Below are positions 27,937 to 36,871 of a stretch of 64,000 nucleotides of DNA, piece by piece. The DNA is taken from positions 1-64,000 of the forward strand of contig JAEXHI010000011.1 in NCBI GenBank assembly GCA_023450085.1, written 5' to 3'. Under the pieces are notes generated by a model that worked only from the letters and a program-made list of their open reading frames with translations, was not told the DNA's origin and did not search any database. Position numbers and translations under genes: made by a program. Source of the stretch: Bacteroidota bacterium. Its GTDB lineage: Bacteria; Bacteroidota; Bacteroidia; Sphingobacteriales; Sphingobacteriaceae. The stretch's first letter is position 1, and the number at the start of each line of letters is the position of its first letter.

Positions 27937-29256
27937 ATGAAACAAAATTTCTTAAAAATTTTCCCGATCGCATTAGCTGGCCTAATCATCGGTAACAGTG
28001 CCCAAGCTCAAGAAACTTCGGGCCAAAAACCTTCACTAAGAACTTGGTCGATTGGTTTAAATGCTGGTGCTTTAACCGGTGTTTCTCCTCTGGGTGGTCA
28101 AAATGATTTCTCGAATTGGAAGACAAGCTTCGGTTACGGTTTATATATCAAAAAGCAAATTAGTCCTGCCTTCTCATTACGTTTAGATGGAGTTAGAGGT
28201 AAAGTGCGGGGTGATAACTCTGAACCGTTTAATGATGGAACAGTAAACACCAGCCCAATTGCTTCTTACAACACTGATTTGAGATATTCGGCGAGTTTAA
28301 GTGCACAGGTGAACATGGTAAACTGGAGTATGTTCAGTCAGCAAAACAATGCTACACTTTATGCCATGGCCGGTGGTGGTTTTGTAAACTACAAGCCAAC
28401 TACTGTTGCTACAGGTTCTAGTACCGAAGTTACTGGACCAGCGGTTAACAAAATGATTGTTCCAGTAGGTGTTGGTGCAAAATTCCGTTTATCGGAAGGT
28501 GTTAACTTCGACTTGGGTTGGACAATTAACTTTGTGGATGGCGACAAGTTTGATGGTTATGCAAGAGGTAGCAACGACAAGTATAACTATGGTTATGCAG
28601 GTTTAGAGTTTGCTCTAGGTAAAGGAAAGCAATTGGCTTTCTTTAGTCCAACCGCTGCTACTTATGAAGAAGCTTTGGCTGCTAAAAACACCGCTAATGC
28701 ATTGAAATCTGATCTAGATGCTCAAAAAGCTGAAAATGCAAAATTACGTTCAGAAATGAATGACTTGTTGAAAGACAGTGATGGTGACGGTGTAGCTGAT
28801 AAATTGGATAAATGCCCTAACACTCCTGCAGGTACTGTAGTTGATGGTTCAGGTTGCCCTATTAAAATTCCTGCACCAGTGGTTACAGAGAAAGTAATTG
28901 TTACGGAAGCTGACCGTAAAGTAGTGAGAGATGCCATTTCTAACCTTGAGTTTGATTTAGGTAAAGCAACTATCCGTGCTAAATCTTACGAAACTTTAAA
29001 TAGAGTGGCTGCATTATTGGTAGAGAAAAACTTTAGCTTAAAATTAGCTGGCCACACTGATAACACTGGTTCAAGAGAATTGAACATGCGTTTATCAAAA
29101 GAAAGAGCAGAGTCAGTAAAAGCTTACTTGGTTTCTCAAGGCGCTAATGCTTCACGCATTGAGGCTACAGGTTATGGTCCAGATCAACCAATTGCTACTA
29201 ACAAAACTGCCGCAGGTCGTCAGCAAAACAGAAGGGTAGAGTTTACACTTTACTAG
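27937..29256 (+). CDS. OmpA-family outer membrane protein
   Basis: I chose the ATG at 27937 (439 residues) because it gives the signal peptide MKQNFLKIFPIALAGLIIGNSAQAQ; an upstream frame opening at 27880 would add an unrelated tail. The N-terminal beta-barrel (about 40-240) is followed by a coiled stretch and a thrombospondin type 3-like calcium repeat (DSDGDGVADKLDKCPNTPAG). The C-terminal OmpA domain has LEFDLGKATIRAKSYETLNRVA and LAGHTDNTGS...GYGPDQPIATNKTAAGRQQNRRVEF, which binds peptidoglycan. It is a structural link between outer membrane and wall. Confidence 0.94.
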   Translation: MKQNFLKIFPIALAGLIIGNSAQAQETSGQKPSLRTWSIGLNAGALTGVSPLGGQNDFSNWKTSFGYGLYIKKQISPAFSLRLDGVRGKVRGDNSEPFNDGTVNTSPIASYNTDLRYSASLSAQVNMVNWSMFSQQNNATLYAMAGGGFVNYKPTTVATGSSTEVTGPAVNKMIVPVGVGAKFRLSEGVNFDLGWTINFVDGDKFDGYARGSNDKYNYGYAGLEFALGKGKQLAFFSPTAATYEEALAAKNTANALKSDLDAQKAENAKLRSEMNDLLKDSDGDGVADKLDKCPNTPAGTVVDGSGCPIKIPAPVVTEKVIVTEADRKVVRDAISNLEFDLGKATIRAKSYETLNRVAALLVEKNFSLKLAGHTDNTGSRELNMRLSKERAESVKAYLVSQGANASRIEATGYGPDQPIATNKTAAGRQQNRRVEFTLY

Positions 29257-29281
29257 AAAATACAAATATTGCTTATGAAAC

Positions 29282-29310
29282 AAAAAGCCCCGCACTTGCG
29301 GGGCTTTTTT
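29282..29310. terminator. Bidirectional terminator
   Basis: AAAAAGCCCCGC pairs with GCGGGGCTTTTTT across a 4-base loop. It is shared by ompA and the convergent lipoprotein gene ending at 29329. Confidence 0.92.
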
Positions 29311-29328
29311 ATTTTAATTGAGGTAAGA

Positions 29329-29808
29329 CTATTTACATTCAGTAGGAGCAAAATCAAATTTGCCTCTTTCAAAATTAATAGGTTTGTCTTTAGCGAAGTA
29401 AGATCTGCCCATGGTAGTTTCTATAACGCCAACACCCATTTTTAAATGACCACCTTGTTTAATAAATGCCAAAGGATTTGAAAATTCGGTCGGGTTCTGG
29501 CCAGTTTTAAAAGTATAGTCTACAAACAAAGTGTCGCCTTTAAACTCTCCTCTAACAATACCATCGTTATGAGGTTTTTCTTTGTAATGGATCATTAACT
29601 TGCCCTCTACCTTCGTACTGTCGATGATGTTAAGGCTCATCATAGCGCTATCACCCTCAAAAACTGAGTTATAGCATTGCTTCACCGTATCAGCTACAGC
29701 TTTGCTTGCGTGATCATCTGTGTGTTGCTTGCCACTTTGGGTACAACTGTAAGCCATTGGCAATGCCAAAACGGCCAGTGCAAAGTTTCTAAGTTTCATT
29801 TTCATCAT
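29329..29808 (-). CDS. Lipoprotein of unknown function
   Basis: I take the start at 29808 (or the nearby ATG codons at 29805 and 29799). The frame opens at 29844 but those residues are not signal-like. MKLRNFALAVLALPMAYSC gives a lipobox and a lipidated Cys. About 140 residues follow, with IDSTKVEGKLMIHYKEKPHNDGIVRGEFKGDTLFVDYTF, a beta-rich pattern seen in small Bacteroidota lipoproteins. I do not recognise a family. No Shine-Dalgarno is seen, as is usual in this phylum. Confidence 0.7.
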   Translation of the reverse strand: MMKMKLRNFALAVLALPMAYSCTQSGKQHTDDHASKAVADTVKQCYNSVFEGDSAMMSLNIIDSTKVEGKLMIHYKEKPHNDGIVRGEFKGDTLFVDYTFKTGQNPTEFSNPLAFIKQGGHLKMGVGVIETTMGRSYFAKDKPINFERGKFDFAPTECK

Positions 29809-29915
29809 TTTATATTTATTTACGTTAATAAACTCTTTTATCAATAGAAATGTTTAATCTATTGAATTGATGATAGCGAAATGCGCTTTCCATAAAAATT
29901 CTCAAACCTTTTTTG

Positions 29916-31607
29916 CTACCAATAAATGGTGTATAAAATGGTAACGATGGCAATCACCAATAATGCTCCTATCGTAAAGGCCTTGTTGGTTTTAAACATA
30001 CTTGGGTCTATTTCTAAGCCACTGGTTACTGGTTTTTTCTTGTTCTCTATCACAGAGATAAAATACATGCCTATCACACAAAGTAAAAATACGATAGTCA
30101 TTCTGTCTATAAATGGAATTTCGTAAACTCCTTTAGCATTAGGTACTGAAAAGTTGATGCCTGATAAGAAAGAAAGGTCCATAAAATCAGGGGAAAACTT
30201 AAGGATTACCGAAAATACAAAACCACCGATAGTGGCAAATAATGCGGCATTTGAAGTGGTTTTCTTCCAAAAGAAGCCCAAAATGAACATGGCGAAAATA
30301 CCAGGGGATACAAAACCCGTATATTCTTGGATGTATTGGAAACCTTGTTTTCCTTCTCCCATCAGAGCATCGCCAACTATTAAGGCTAAGCCAGTGCCTA
30401 AAAGCATCGATATTAAAACAGCGATTTTCCCTATGCCTACTAATTTTTTCTCGGAAGCATCTTTGTTGATGGCTTTTTTGTAAATATCTAAAGTGAAAAT
30501 AGTGGCAATACTGTTGGCTTTTCCTGCTAATGAAGCTACAATGGCTGCGGTAAGTGCAGCAAAAGAAAGCCCTTTAAGCCCAACGGGAAGTAAAGTTAAA
30601 AGTGCAGGATAGGCTTTATTTGGATCTTGTGCTCCCGACGAGGTGAGTAAACTATCAGCACTAATGTCGCCCATGTTGTTTTTAATGATGTAGTAAACGG
30701 CAATCCCAGGAATAACCACAATAATAGGCATGAGTAACTTAAGGAATGCGGCAAACAAAAGACCATTTCTGGCAGTAGGTAATGAGGCTCCCAAGGCACG
30801 TTGCGTAATATATTGGTTGCAACCCCAGTAGCTTAAATTGGCAATCCACATACCACCAATTAAAACACTAATCCCAGGCAAATCCATATAATTAGGATTG
30901 TTAGGCTTAAAGATAAGGTGGAAATGTTCAGATGCTCCTTGATGTAAGTTTGTAAAACCATTTAGCACTCCCTTGCCTTCTGAGATAATATCTAAAGCTA
31001 AGTAAGTAGCAACTAGCCCTCCCAATACCAACACGAATACTTGAATAACATCGGTATAGCCAATTACCTTCATCCCGCCAAGGGTAATGATAATGGCAAA
31101 GGCAGCAAGTAACACAATACAAAGGGTAATGTTAAGTCCAGAAATACCACTAATGGCCACCGCACCTAAATATAGGATAGACATTAGGTTAACCACAATG
31201 TAGAGCATTAGCCAGAATATTGCCATGATCATTCCCACCGTGCTATTGTAGCGCTGGTTAAGGAATTGTGGCATGGTGAAAATCTTATTTTTAAGATATA
31301 CTGGCATGAAAAAGACAGCCACTACAATGAGGGTAACTGCGGCCATCCATTCGTAAGCGGCAATGGCTAGGCCCATTTTAAAGCCAGAACCGCTCATGCC
31401 AATAAATTGTTCGGCAGAGATGTTGGAAGCAATGAGTGAAGCTCCAATTGCCCACCAAGTAAGGGAGCCTTCAGCTAAAAAATAGTCTTTCGAATCAGTG
31501 GTTGCAGATTTCTTTTTATAATAGATGTATAATCCGTAACCGGCTACCACTACAAAGTAAACAAGGAATACAATGTAATCCTTGATATCGAGTAAACTGC
31601 TATTCAT
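29916..31607 (-). CDS. Sodium:solute symporter (SSS family, sodium/sugar type)
   Basis: The protein has 563 residues with about 14 hydrophobic segments. The SSS motifs are clear: SLTWWAIGASLIASNISAEQFIGMSGSGFKMGLAIAAYEWMAA, then YWGCNQYITQRALGA in the middle. These are typical of vSGLT-like sodium/glucose or galactose carriers. It probably imports a sugar or related solute with Na+; the substrate is not determined. It stands alone between a lipoprotein and a DUF2130 gene, all on the minus strand but with gaps of 75-110 bases. Confidence 0.92.
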   Translation of the reverse strand: MNSSLLDIKDYIVFLVYFVVVAGYGLYIYYKKKSATTDSKDYFLAEGSLTWWAIGASLIASNISAEQFIGMSGSGFKMGLAIAAYEWMAAVTLIVVAVFFMPVYLKNKIFTMPQFLNQRYNSTVGMIMAIFWLMLYIVVNLMSILYLGAVAISGISGLNITLCIVLLAAFAIIITLGGMKVIGYTDVIQVFVLVLGGLVATYLALDIISEGKGVLNGFTNLHQGASEHFHLIFKPNNPNYMDLPGISVLIGGMWIANLSYWGCNQYITQRALGASLPTARNGLLFAAFLKLLMPIIVVIPGIAVYYIIKNNMGDISADSLLTSSGAQDPNKAYPALLTLLPVGLKGLSFAALTAAIVASLAGKANSIATIFTLDIYKKAINKDASEKKLVGIGKIAVLISMLLGTGLALIVGDALMGEGKQGFQYIQEYTGFVSPGIFAMFILGFFWKKTTSNAALFATIGGFVFSVILKFSPDFMDLSFLSGINFSVPNAKGVYEIPFIDRMTIVFLLCVIGMYFISVIENKKKPVTSGLEIDPSMFKTNKAFTIGALLVIAIVTILYTIYW

Positions 31608-31682
31608 TTAGTTTTAGTTATCTTGGCTTTATAACTAGCAATTTACAAAATCAATGTGTCAAACTTTAAAAAAAAATGTGAG

Positions 31683-32963
31683 TTATTCCAAAAAGAGGTC
31701 TTCGTCATCTGTTAAGCTCAATTGTATGTTGTCGCTGCCAGCAATTCCTTCAATAGAGCCCTTTACATGAGCGGCATTTAACAGAACTTTGTCCAATTGT
31801 TTTTCCCTTGCCTTCCAAAGTTTTTCCATCGCATCTCTTTCCTTTTGGATAGATAGCTTCATGCTCAAGAAACCTTCCCTAATTGCTTTCCACTGTTCAG
31901 AAAATTCATTGCTAGTCAAATAATCATAAAGCATGTGCATTTTATCACCTTTATTTTCCTGAGATTTTGCGGCATTGAATAAACGTAAGATACCATCACG
32001 TAAAACGGCCGCCAGTGCTTGCACTTCATTGAAGGTACAAATCCAAACACCGTCTTTTAAACCGAAGCAGTTCATATCTTTGGGCATGTTCTGCGTAACC
32101 AGTACCGCAATTTCAGCACCTTGACTACGCATATCTGCTTTTAATTTTTCTATCCAATCATTAGCAAAGGCAACCGTACGCTTACTTTCATAAATGATAT
32201 GCCCGCATTCCTGTCCAAAATTATTTCTTACCGTTTGGATACAATCAGCACCGCGTACGCCTTTGCCCACTTCCTGTACCAAATCAAAAGGGAAGGAATT
32301 GCGAAGGAGTTCTTCTAAAGCTAATTCTTGGATTTCACCTTGTAGCTGCATAGAACCTTGCTCTGCTTTGCGCTTCATTTCCTCGGCTAATTTTTTCTGA
32401 TCTTCCAGCTGCTTATCCTTTTCCGCAAGCTTCATTTTAAAATCAAGTTCGGCCTGTTGTAAACGTTGGTTTTCAATATTTCTAATATCTACAGCCATTT
32501 TTTCACGTTCTTCGGTAAGTTTTTTCTGTATAGACAGGTCTAGCTCTTCTTCTTTGCGCTTCAGTTCATTGGCCATTTGCATATACTCCAATTCTTTTTG
32601 GCGTGCGGTTTTCAGCTTTTCTTCATTTTCCTTGTTGGTTTCGTCAAGTAATTTCAGCCTGTTTTCGAAATCTGCACTAATTGATTTGCGCAAGTTCTCC
32701 GAAACACTCGCTTGTAGCGCTTCTTTTTCTTTGGTCAATCGTTGTTCAAAAGCCTGCTCCTGTAATTTTTTTTGGTTCTCAAAGGCCTCTTCCTGCTGTT
32801 TTTTTGAGCTTTCTATAGCATCTAGCTTCTTACGATACTCGTCTTCCTTTTGTTTAGTAAAGGATTGCATTTTTTCTCGCAAGTCTTTTTTATACTCCTC
32901 AACCATTACTTCTTCTAATGGAAAGGAATGATTACAGCTAGGACATTTGATTTCAGTTGACAT
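31683..32963 (-). CDS. DUF2130 coiled-coil protein
   Basis: The protein has 426 residues. A short zinc-ribbon-like start (EIKCPSCNHSFPLEE) is followed by about 190 residues of charged coiled coil (EEAFENQKKLQEQAFEQRLTKEKEAL). The DUF2130 domain (about 205-400) contains LEELLRNSFPFDLVQEVGKGVRGADC, IIYESKRTVAFANDWIEKLKADMRSQGAEIAVLVTQ and KDGVWICTF. The GADC..V and YESKRT elements resemble a nuclease-like core, but this is inference. It is cytoplasmic and of unknown role, divergent from the MFS gene. Confidence 0.88.
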   Translation of the reverse strand: MSTEIKCPSCNHSFPLEEVMVEEYKKDLREKMQSFTKQKEDEYRKKLDAIESSKKQQEEAFENQKKLQEQAFEQRLTKEKEALQASVSENLRKSISADFENRLKLLDETNKENEEKLKTARQKELEYMQMANELKRKEEELDLSIQKKLTEEREKMAVDIRNIENQRLQQAELDFKMKLAEKDKQLEDQKKLAEEMKRKAEQGSMQLQGEIQELALEELLRNSFPFDLVQEVGKGVRGADCIQTVRNNFGQECGHIIYESKRTVAFANDWIEKLKADMRSQGAEIAVLVTQNMPKDMNCFGLKDGVWICTFNEVQALAAVLRDGILRLFNAAKSQENKGDKMHMLYDYLTSNEFSEQWKAIREGFLSMKLSIQKERDAMEKLWKAREKQLDKVLLNAAHVKGSIEGIAGSDNIQLSLTDDEDLFLE

Positions 32964-32995
32964 AATTAGAATTTATTGTTTCGGAAAAAGAGTAT

Positions 32996-33003
32996 CAAAA
33001 TTA
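32996..33003 (-). promoter_or_regulatory. -7 promoter box of the DUF2130 gene
   Basis: On the minus strand, TAATTTTG matches TAnnTTTG perfectly and lies 32 bases before the start codon. No good TTTG -33 partner is seen. Confidence 0.4.
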
Positions 33004-33010
33004 AGCATTG

Positions 33011-33118
33011 TTAGCCACAGATGCACGGATAATATTTTTGAATGCTAATAATGATGTTGAGATTATCAAATTGTACGATATAAATATGATTTTTATTTAT
33101 CTGTGGAGTTATGGCTAA
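33011..33118. repeat. Intergenic GCCACAGATGCAC repeat, long-loop copy
   Basis: TTAGCCACAGATGCACGGAT at the left and TTATCTGTGGAGTTATGGCT at the right form imperfect inverted arms about 65 bases apart. The left arm matches the hairpin at 52638-52681. It fills the gap between the divergent DUF2130 and MFS genes. Confidence 0.55.
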
Positions 33119-33134
33119 TTATTTACCGAATACG

Positions 33135-33142
33135 TAATTTTG
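33135..33142 (+). promoter_or_regulatory. -7 box of the MFS gene
   Basis: TAATTTTG is a perfect TAnnTTTG and lies 18 bases before the ATG at 33160. It supports that start over the in-frame GTG at 33103, which would lie upstream of it. Confidence 0.45.
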
Positions 33143-33159
33143 CGCACCAACCAAGTCAA

Positions 33160-34362
33160 ATGTTCAGCCGTATTTTAAATGCTTACAAAACCTCGTTTTC
33201 AGGCTTAAGCCAACAAACGTGGATCCTTAGTCTTGTTATCTTAGTTAATCGTTGTGGCTTTATGGCCGTGCCTTTCATGGGCTTATACGTTACTCAGGCT
33301 TTACATCGCCCGGAATCGGACGCTGGGATTATCATTTCCTTGTTTGGTGTTGGTTCTATCTTAGGTGCAGCGGCGGGAGGTAAGCTAACCGATGTATTTG
33401 GATATAGGCCTGTACAAATATTAGCTTCTTTGATAGGGGGCTTGTTCTTTTTGCTATTTGCCATGGTAGAAGATTTCACTTTATTGTGTGGACTAGCGGT
33501 AGTTATTAGTTTTTTTTCGGAGGCTTTCAGACCAGCCAATTATGCAGCAATAGCTTCTTATGCTGCCGAGGGAACCGAAACTAGATCATATTCTCTTAAT
33601 CGTTTGGCAAATAATATTGGATGGGCCTTTGGAATCAGTATGGGAGGTATCATTGCTTCTTATAATTATAAGCTGCTATTTATTGTTGACGGGAGTGTTA
33701 GTGTTCTGGTAGCCATTGTTATTTTCTTTTTGTTGCCTGCTAAAAAGATGCAGCGTAAAACAGCACAAGAGAAAAAGGAAATGAACGTACGCAAACCTTG
33801 GCAGGATATTTTATACGTGAAGTTTTTGATTTTATGTGCCATGTTTACCACCTGTGCATTTTTGATGTTTAGGGTGGTACCCGTTTTTTATAAGGAAGTT
33901 TGGTATTTAGATGAAGCGCTTATTGGCATTATTTTAGGCCTTAACGGAGTGGTAATTGCCCTAGTAGAAATGGTGATGATTAGCAAAATCGAAAATAAAA
34001 GATCACCTATATTCTATATTGTTGTAGGGGTGATTATTGTTTGTTTTTCATTTGCTGTATTGATGCTGCCCAAAATTTTTCCAGTGGCTTTAGCGGTGAT
34101 TAGCATTCTGCTTTTTACTTTCGGGGAAATGTTGTCACTCCCTTTCTTTAATACTTTTGTAGTGAAGCGCAGTAACGAATATAACCGAGGGATTTACGCT
34201 GCAGGTTATACCCTTAGCTGGTCAGTGGCGCAGGTTATAGGGCCTACAAGTGGCTTTTATATTGCTGAAAAATTTGGTTATAATACGCTTTGGGTGGCCA
34301 TTACGGTTTTATTACTCGTTTGTGCCTACTTTTTCAGTAAATTGAAACTCACCGAAGAATAA
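33160..34362 (+). CDS. MFS transporter
   Basis: The protein has 400 residues from the ATG at 33160. It is a 12-segment major facilitator: MAVPFMGLYVTQ, GSILGAAAGGKLTDVFGYRPVQI (the loop 2-3 motif), and a C-terminal half with GIILGLNGVVIALVEM and EYNRGIYAAGYTLSWSVAQVIGP. It resembles drug/proton antiporters such as the YceL/MdtH group. It is an inner-membrane exporter of unknown substrate. It has no operon partner: the receiver-domain gene begins 90 bases later on the same strand. Confidence 0.9.
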   Translation: MFSRILNAYKTSFSGLSQQTWILSLVILVNRCGFMAVPFMGLYVTQALHRPESDAGIIISLFGVGSILGAAAGGKLTDVFGYRPVQILASLIGGLFFLLFAMVEDFTLLCGLAVVISFFSEAFRPANYAAIASYAAEGTETRSYSLNRLANNIGWAFGISMGGIIASYNYKLLFIVDGSVSVLVAIVIFFLLPAKKMQRKTAQEKKEMNVRKPWQDILYVKFLILCAMFTTCAFLMFRVVPVFYKEVWYLDEALIGIILGLNGVVIALVEMVMISKIENKRSPIFYIVVGVIIVCFSFAVLMLPKIFPVALAVISILLFTFGEMLSLPFFNTFVVKRSNEYNRGIYAAGYTLSWSVAQVIGPTSGFYIAEKFGYNTLWVAITVLLLVCAYFFSKLKLTEE

Positions 34363-34452
34363 AAAATATTTTTTAAAACATTTTAAACAAAGCCTTGTTT
34401 AATCCCTAACAAATCAGTGTTAAACCGCAGTATACAACTATTTAAAAACGAC

Positions 34453-34827
34453 ATGAAAAAACGCATACATGTTTTAGAAGATGACAAAGACATTGCTTTC
34501 ATTATTGAATTTTTATTGAAAGATGAAGGTTATGAAATTCAAGTATCATCAACTTTTAGCGAACTCAAAACGAAACTTACAGATTCTATACCAGATTTAT
34601 TTATCCTAGATGTGATGTTGCCAGATGGAAATGGCATCGATATTTGCAGAGACTTGAAAACTGATGTATTCACCAAGCATATTCCGGTAATTGTAATGTC
34701 GGCAAATGTCAATAGCAAAGCATTAAGTGAAGCGGTAAGTCCTGATGACTATATCAGTAAACCTTTTGACCTTGACTATATTGAGAATAGAATAAAAAGG
34801 CTAATTGGCGAGAAGAAGGTAGCCTAA
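34453..34827 (+). CDS. Stand-alone response regulator receiver domain
   Basis: The protein has 124 residues from the ATG at 34453; the GTG at 34417 would add a tail unlike a REC domain. The acidic pocket is HVLEDDKD, the phospho-Asp is in LFILDVMLPDGNG, Ser is in IVMSAN, and Lys is in YISKPFDL. There is no output domain, as in CheY-like or SpoA-like relay proteins, and no histidine kinase nearby. It probably relays a phosphate to, or binds, a partner encoded elsewhere. Confidence 0.9.
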   Translation: MKKRIHVLEDDKDIAFIIEFLLKDEGYEIQVSSTFSELKTKLTDSIPDLFILDVMLPDGNGIDICRDLKTDVFTKHIPVIVMSANVNSKALSEAVSPDDYISKPFDLDYIENRIKRLIGEKKVA

Positions 34828-34851
34828 AGTTTTAATCAAACCTCATACTCA

Positions 34852-34887
34852 AAACCTGTCAGATGAACTCTAGGCAGGTTTTTTTTA
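34852..34887 (+). terminator. Terminator of the receiver-domain gene
   Basis: AAACCTGTC pairs with GGCAGGTTT, including one wobble pair, and is followed by eight T. It isolates this gene from the TetR operon. Confidence 0.75.
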
Positions 34888-34938
34888 TTTTTTTAATATT
34901 TCTGACAAATGGATGATATGATAAATTAAATGTGTTTA

Positions 34939-34960
34939 TACCTTTGCTTAACAGTGTTAA
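34939..34960 (+). promoter_or_regulatory. tetR-type gene promoter with operator A
   Basis: TACCTTTG (34939-34946) is a perfect -7 box. One base later comes TTAACA-g-TGTTAA (34948-34960), a palindrome that would cover the transcription start. The regulator ATG is 22 bases further on. The layout suggests autorepression. Confidence 0.65.
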
Positions 34961-34982
34961 ATGATTTTATAGCACTAGACTC

Positions 34983-35582
34983 ATGGGAAGTAAAGAAAGA
35001 ATACAGCGTCAAAAAGAGGATACTAAAAAAAGTATCTTGGCCGCTGCTTTACAGATTGTGAAACAAGAAGGTTGGGCCGCACTAAGTATGAGAAAAATTG
35101 CGGATGTGATTGAATATACGGCTCCAATTATCTACGAGTATTTTCCAAACAAGGAAGGAATCCTACTGGAATTGACTAGGCAAGGCTATATCAACTTAGG
35201 TTTAAAAGTTAAAGAAGCCAGAGATAGTAAAACAAGTGCAGAAGACCAATTGGAGGCCATGTGGTTAGCCTACTGGGATTTTGCCTTTGAAGAAAAAGAA
35301 TTTTATCAGTTGATGTATGGTGTTCAGGTAAACTGTTGTGAGTTGTACAAGAAAATGCCAGAAGCAGAATACACCACTGATTTGTTTTACGATGCTATCG
35401 AAGTATTGCTGACCAAACAACCCGTATCGGAAGACACTTCTTGCTTAAAATATTATACTTTTTGGTCATTAATACATGGTCTAATATCTATCAACCTTGT
35501 TCAAAAAGGTGCTAATGATGAGATTAATCAAGAAATCTTAAGAAGCGCTATCAAAGCGATTATTAAGACAATTAACGATTAG
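34983..35582 (+). CDS. TetR/AcrR-family transcriptional regulator
   Basis: The protein has 199 residues. The N-terminal DNA-binding domain is ILAAALQIVKQEGWAALSMRKIADVIEYTAPIIYEYFPNKEGIL, the standard TetR helix-turn-helix. A C-terminal ligand-binding half contains FAFEEKEFYQLMYGVQVNCCELYKKMPEAEY, a WHG-like segment with a Cys pair. It precedes an RND efflux operon on the same strand. Three palindromes of one sequence flank its gene and the operon start, so it is very likely their repressor. The inducer is probably a pump substrate. Confidence 0.93.
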   Translation: MGSKERIQRQKEDTKKSILAAALQIVKQEGWAALSMRKIADVIEYTAPIIYEYFPNKEGILLELTRQGYINLGLKVKEARDSKTSAEDQLEAMWLAYWDFAFEEKEFYQLMYGVQVNCCELYKKMPEAEYTTDLFYDAIEVLLTKQPVSEDTSCLKYYTFWSLIHGLISINLVQKGANDEINQEILRSAIKAIIKTIND

Positions 35583-35599
35583 TTTTTTTTTTGCCACAC

Positions 35600-35616
35600 A
35601 TTTAACAGTGTTAAAT
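35600..35616 (+). promoter_or_regulatory. TetR operator B, upstream of the efflux operon
   Basis: ATTTAACA-g-TGTTAAAT is a perfect palindrome (center 35608). It lies 44 bases before the adaptor ATG, where the operon promoter should be. Confidence 0.65.
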
Positions 35617-35659
35617 TAATTATTAACGTAAAATAAAGTAAGTAAAAATCCCCAATAAA

Positions 35660-36859
35660 ATGAATCATATATACAAACACCGCCCACAATTTAACAGTGT
35701 TAAATTATTTAACGAATGGATAATTCTGTTTATCATTACTGTCGTTTTGTTTCTTGCCAGCTGTACAGCTAAGCCAGATCAGATGGCTGCTGCGGCTCCG
35801 CCACCGTTATTGCCGGTAGCAACGGTATCAATGGGAGCCCAAGAAACTTTTGTAGATTACCCAGCTGCCATACAAGGAACTACTGACGTTGAAATAAGAC
35901 CTCAAATTTCTGGTACTATTGATAGAATATTGGTAAACGAAGGTCAGTTAGTAAGTAAAGGACAGTTATTGTTCCAAATTTCTGAACTTCCTTTTAAAGC
36001 ACAATTAAACAATGCTAAAGCTTCGTTACAAGCAGCCCAAGCGGCAGTTTTAAATGCTCAATTAGAAGTAGATAAGTTAACACCCTTAGTGCAAAGTAAA
36101 GTAGTTTCAGACTTTCAACTAAAAACGGCAAAAACCACTCATCAAATTGCATTGGCTAATGTAGAACAGGCTAAGGCAAACGTAAATAGTGCACAAATTA
36201 ATTTAGGTTATACTCAAATTAAGGCACCAAGCAGTGGTTACATTGGTCGTTTACCTAAAAAACAAGGAAGCTTAGTAGCTCCTTCGGATCCCGAAGCACT
36301 TACCCAACTTTCAGATGTAAATCAAGTTTATGCTTATTTCTCTTTGGCCGAAACTGATTTCATCAACTTTAATGCTAAATACGAAGGAAATTCTGTTGCA
36401 GATAGAATTAAGCATTTGCCTGCGGTATCATTGGTGTTGGCAGATCAAAGTGTATATCCTGTAAAAGGAAAAATAGACATGATCAATGGTCAGTTCGATA
36501 AAACTACAGGGTCAATTACCTTAAGAGCTGTTTTTGCCAACTCAAAAGGCTTACTGAGATCAGGTAATACTGGCAAAATAAGGTTAGGCCTTTCTCATGA
36601 TAACACAATGTTAATTCCTCAGTCTGCAACCGTAGAAATGCAGGATAAGATTTTTGTGTTTGCCGTTGGAAAAGACAACAAAGTGAACAAGGTAGCCATT
36701 GCTATCGACGGAAAATCGGGTACTAACTATTTAATCAAAGACGGCTTAAAATCAGGAGATCAAATCGTTTTAAGTGGTTTAGACAAACTTCAAGATGGGC
36801 AACTTATTCAACCAGAAAAAAAAGGTGAGAAAATAGCCCAATTAATTTCTAAAAATTAA
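35660..36859 (+). CDS. RND efflux adaptor lipoprotein (membrane fusion protein)
   Basis: The protein has 399 residues. It has a hydrophobic signal with a lipobox (LFLASC), so it is anchored by lipid, unlike the adaptor at 14751. The lipoyl/barrel-sandwich halves are TDVEIRPQISGTIDRILVNEGQLVSKGQLLFQI and LGYTQIKAPSSGYIGRLPKKQGSLV, around a coiled hairpin (AQLNNAKASLQAAQAAV). It bridges the pump 12 bases downstream and the NodT-type channel. The N-terminal codons contain operator C (35688-35706); no other start codon precedes the lipobox, so the operator really overlaps coding DNA. Confidence 0.93.
   Translation: MNHIYKHRPQFNSVKLFNEWIILFIITVVLFLASCTAKPDQMAAAAPPPLLPVATVSMGAQETFVDYPAAIQGTTDVEIRPQISGTIDRILVNEGQLVSKGQLLFQISELPFKAQLNNAKASLQAAQAAVLNAQLEVDKLTPLVQSKVVSDFQLKTAKTTHQIALANVEQAKANVNSAQINLGYTQIKAPSSGYIGRLPKKQGSLVAPSDPEALTQLSDVNQVYAYFSLAETDFINFNAKYEGNSVADRIKHLPAVSLVLADQSVYPVKGKIDMINGQFDKTTGSITLRAVFANSKGLLRSGNTGKIRLGLSHDNTMLIPQSATVEMQDKIFVFAVGKDNKVNKVAIAIDGKSGTNYLIKDGLKSGDQIVLSGLDKLQDGQLIQPEKKGEKIAQLISKN
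35688..35706 (+). promoter_or_regulatory. TetR operator C inside the adaptor coding region
   Basis: AATTTAACA-g-TGTTAAATT is a perfect 9+9 palindrome, 89 bases centre to centre from operator B. It falls in codons 10-16 of the adaptor gene. Looping between B and C or a roadblock is possible. Confidence 0.6.
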
Positions 36860-36871
36860 CAACAACAACTA

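Noticed and set aside
33103..33159. GTG start for the MFS transporter
   Set aside because: The extra residues are not transporter-like, and a perfect -7 box lies between this GTG and the ATG at 33160.
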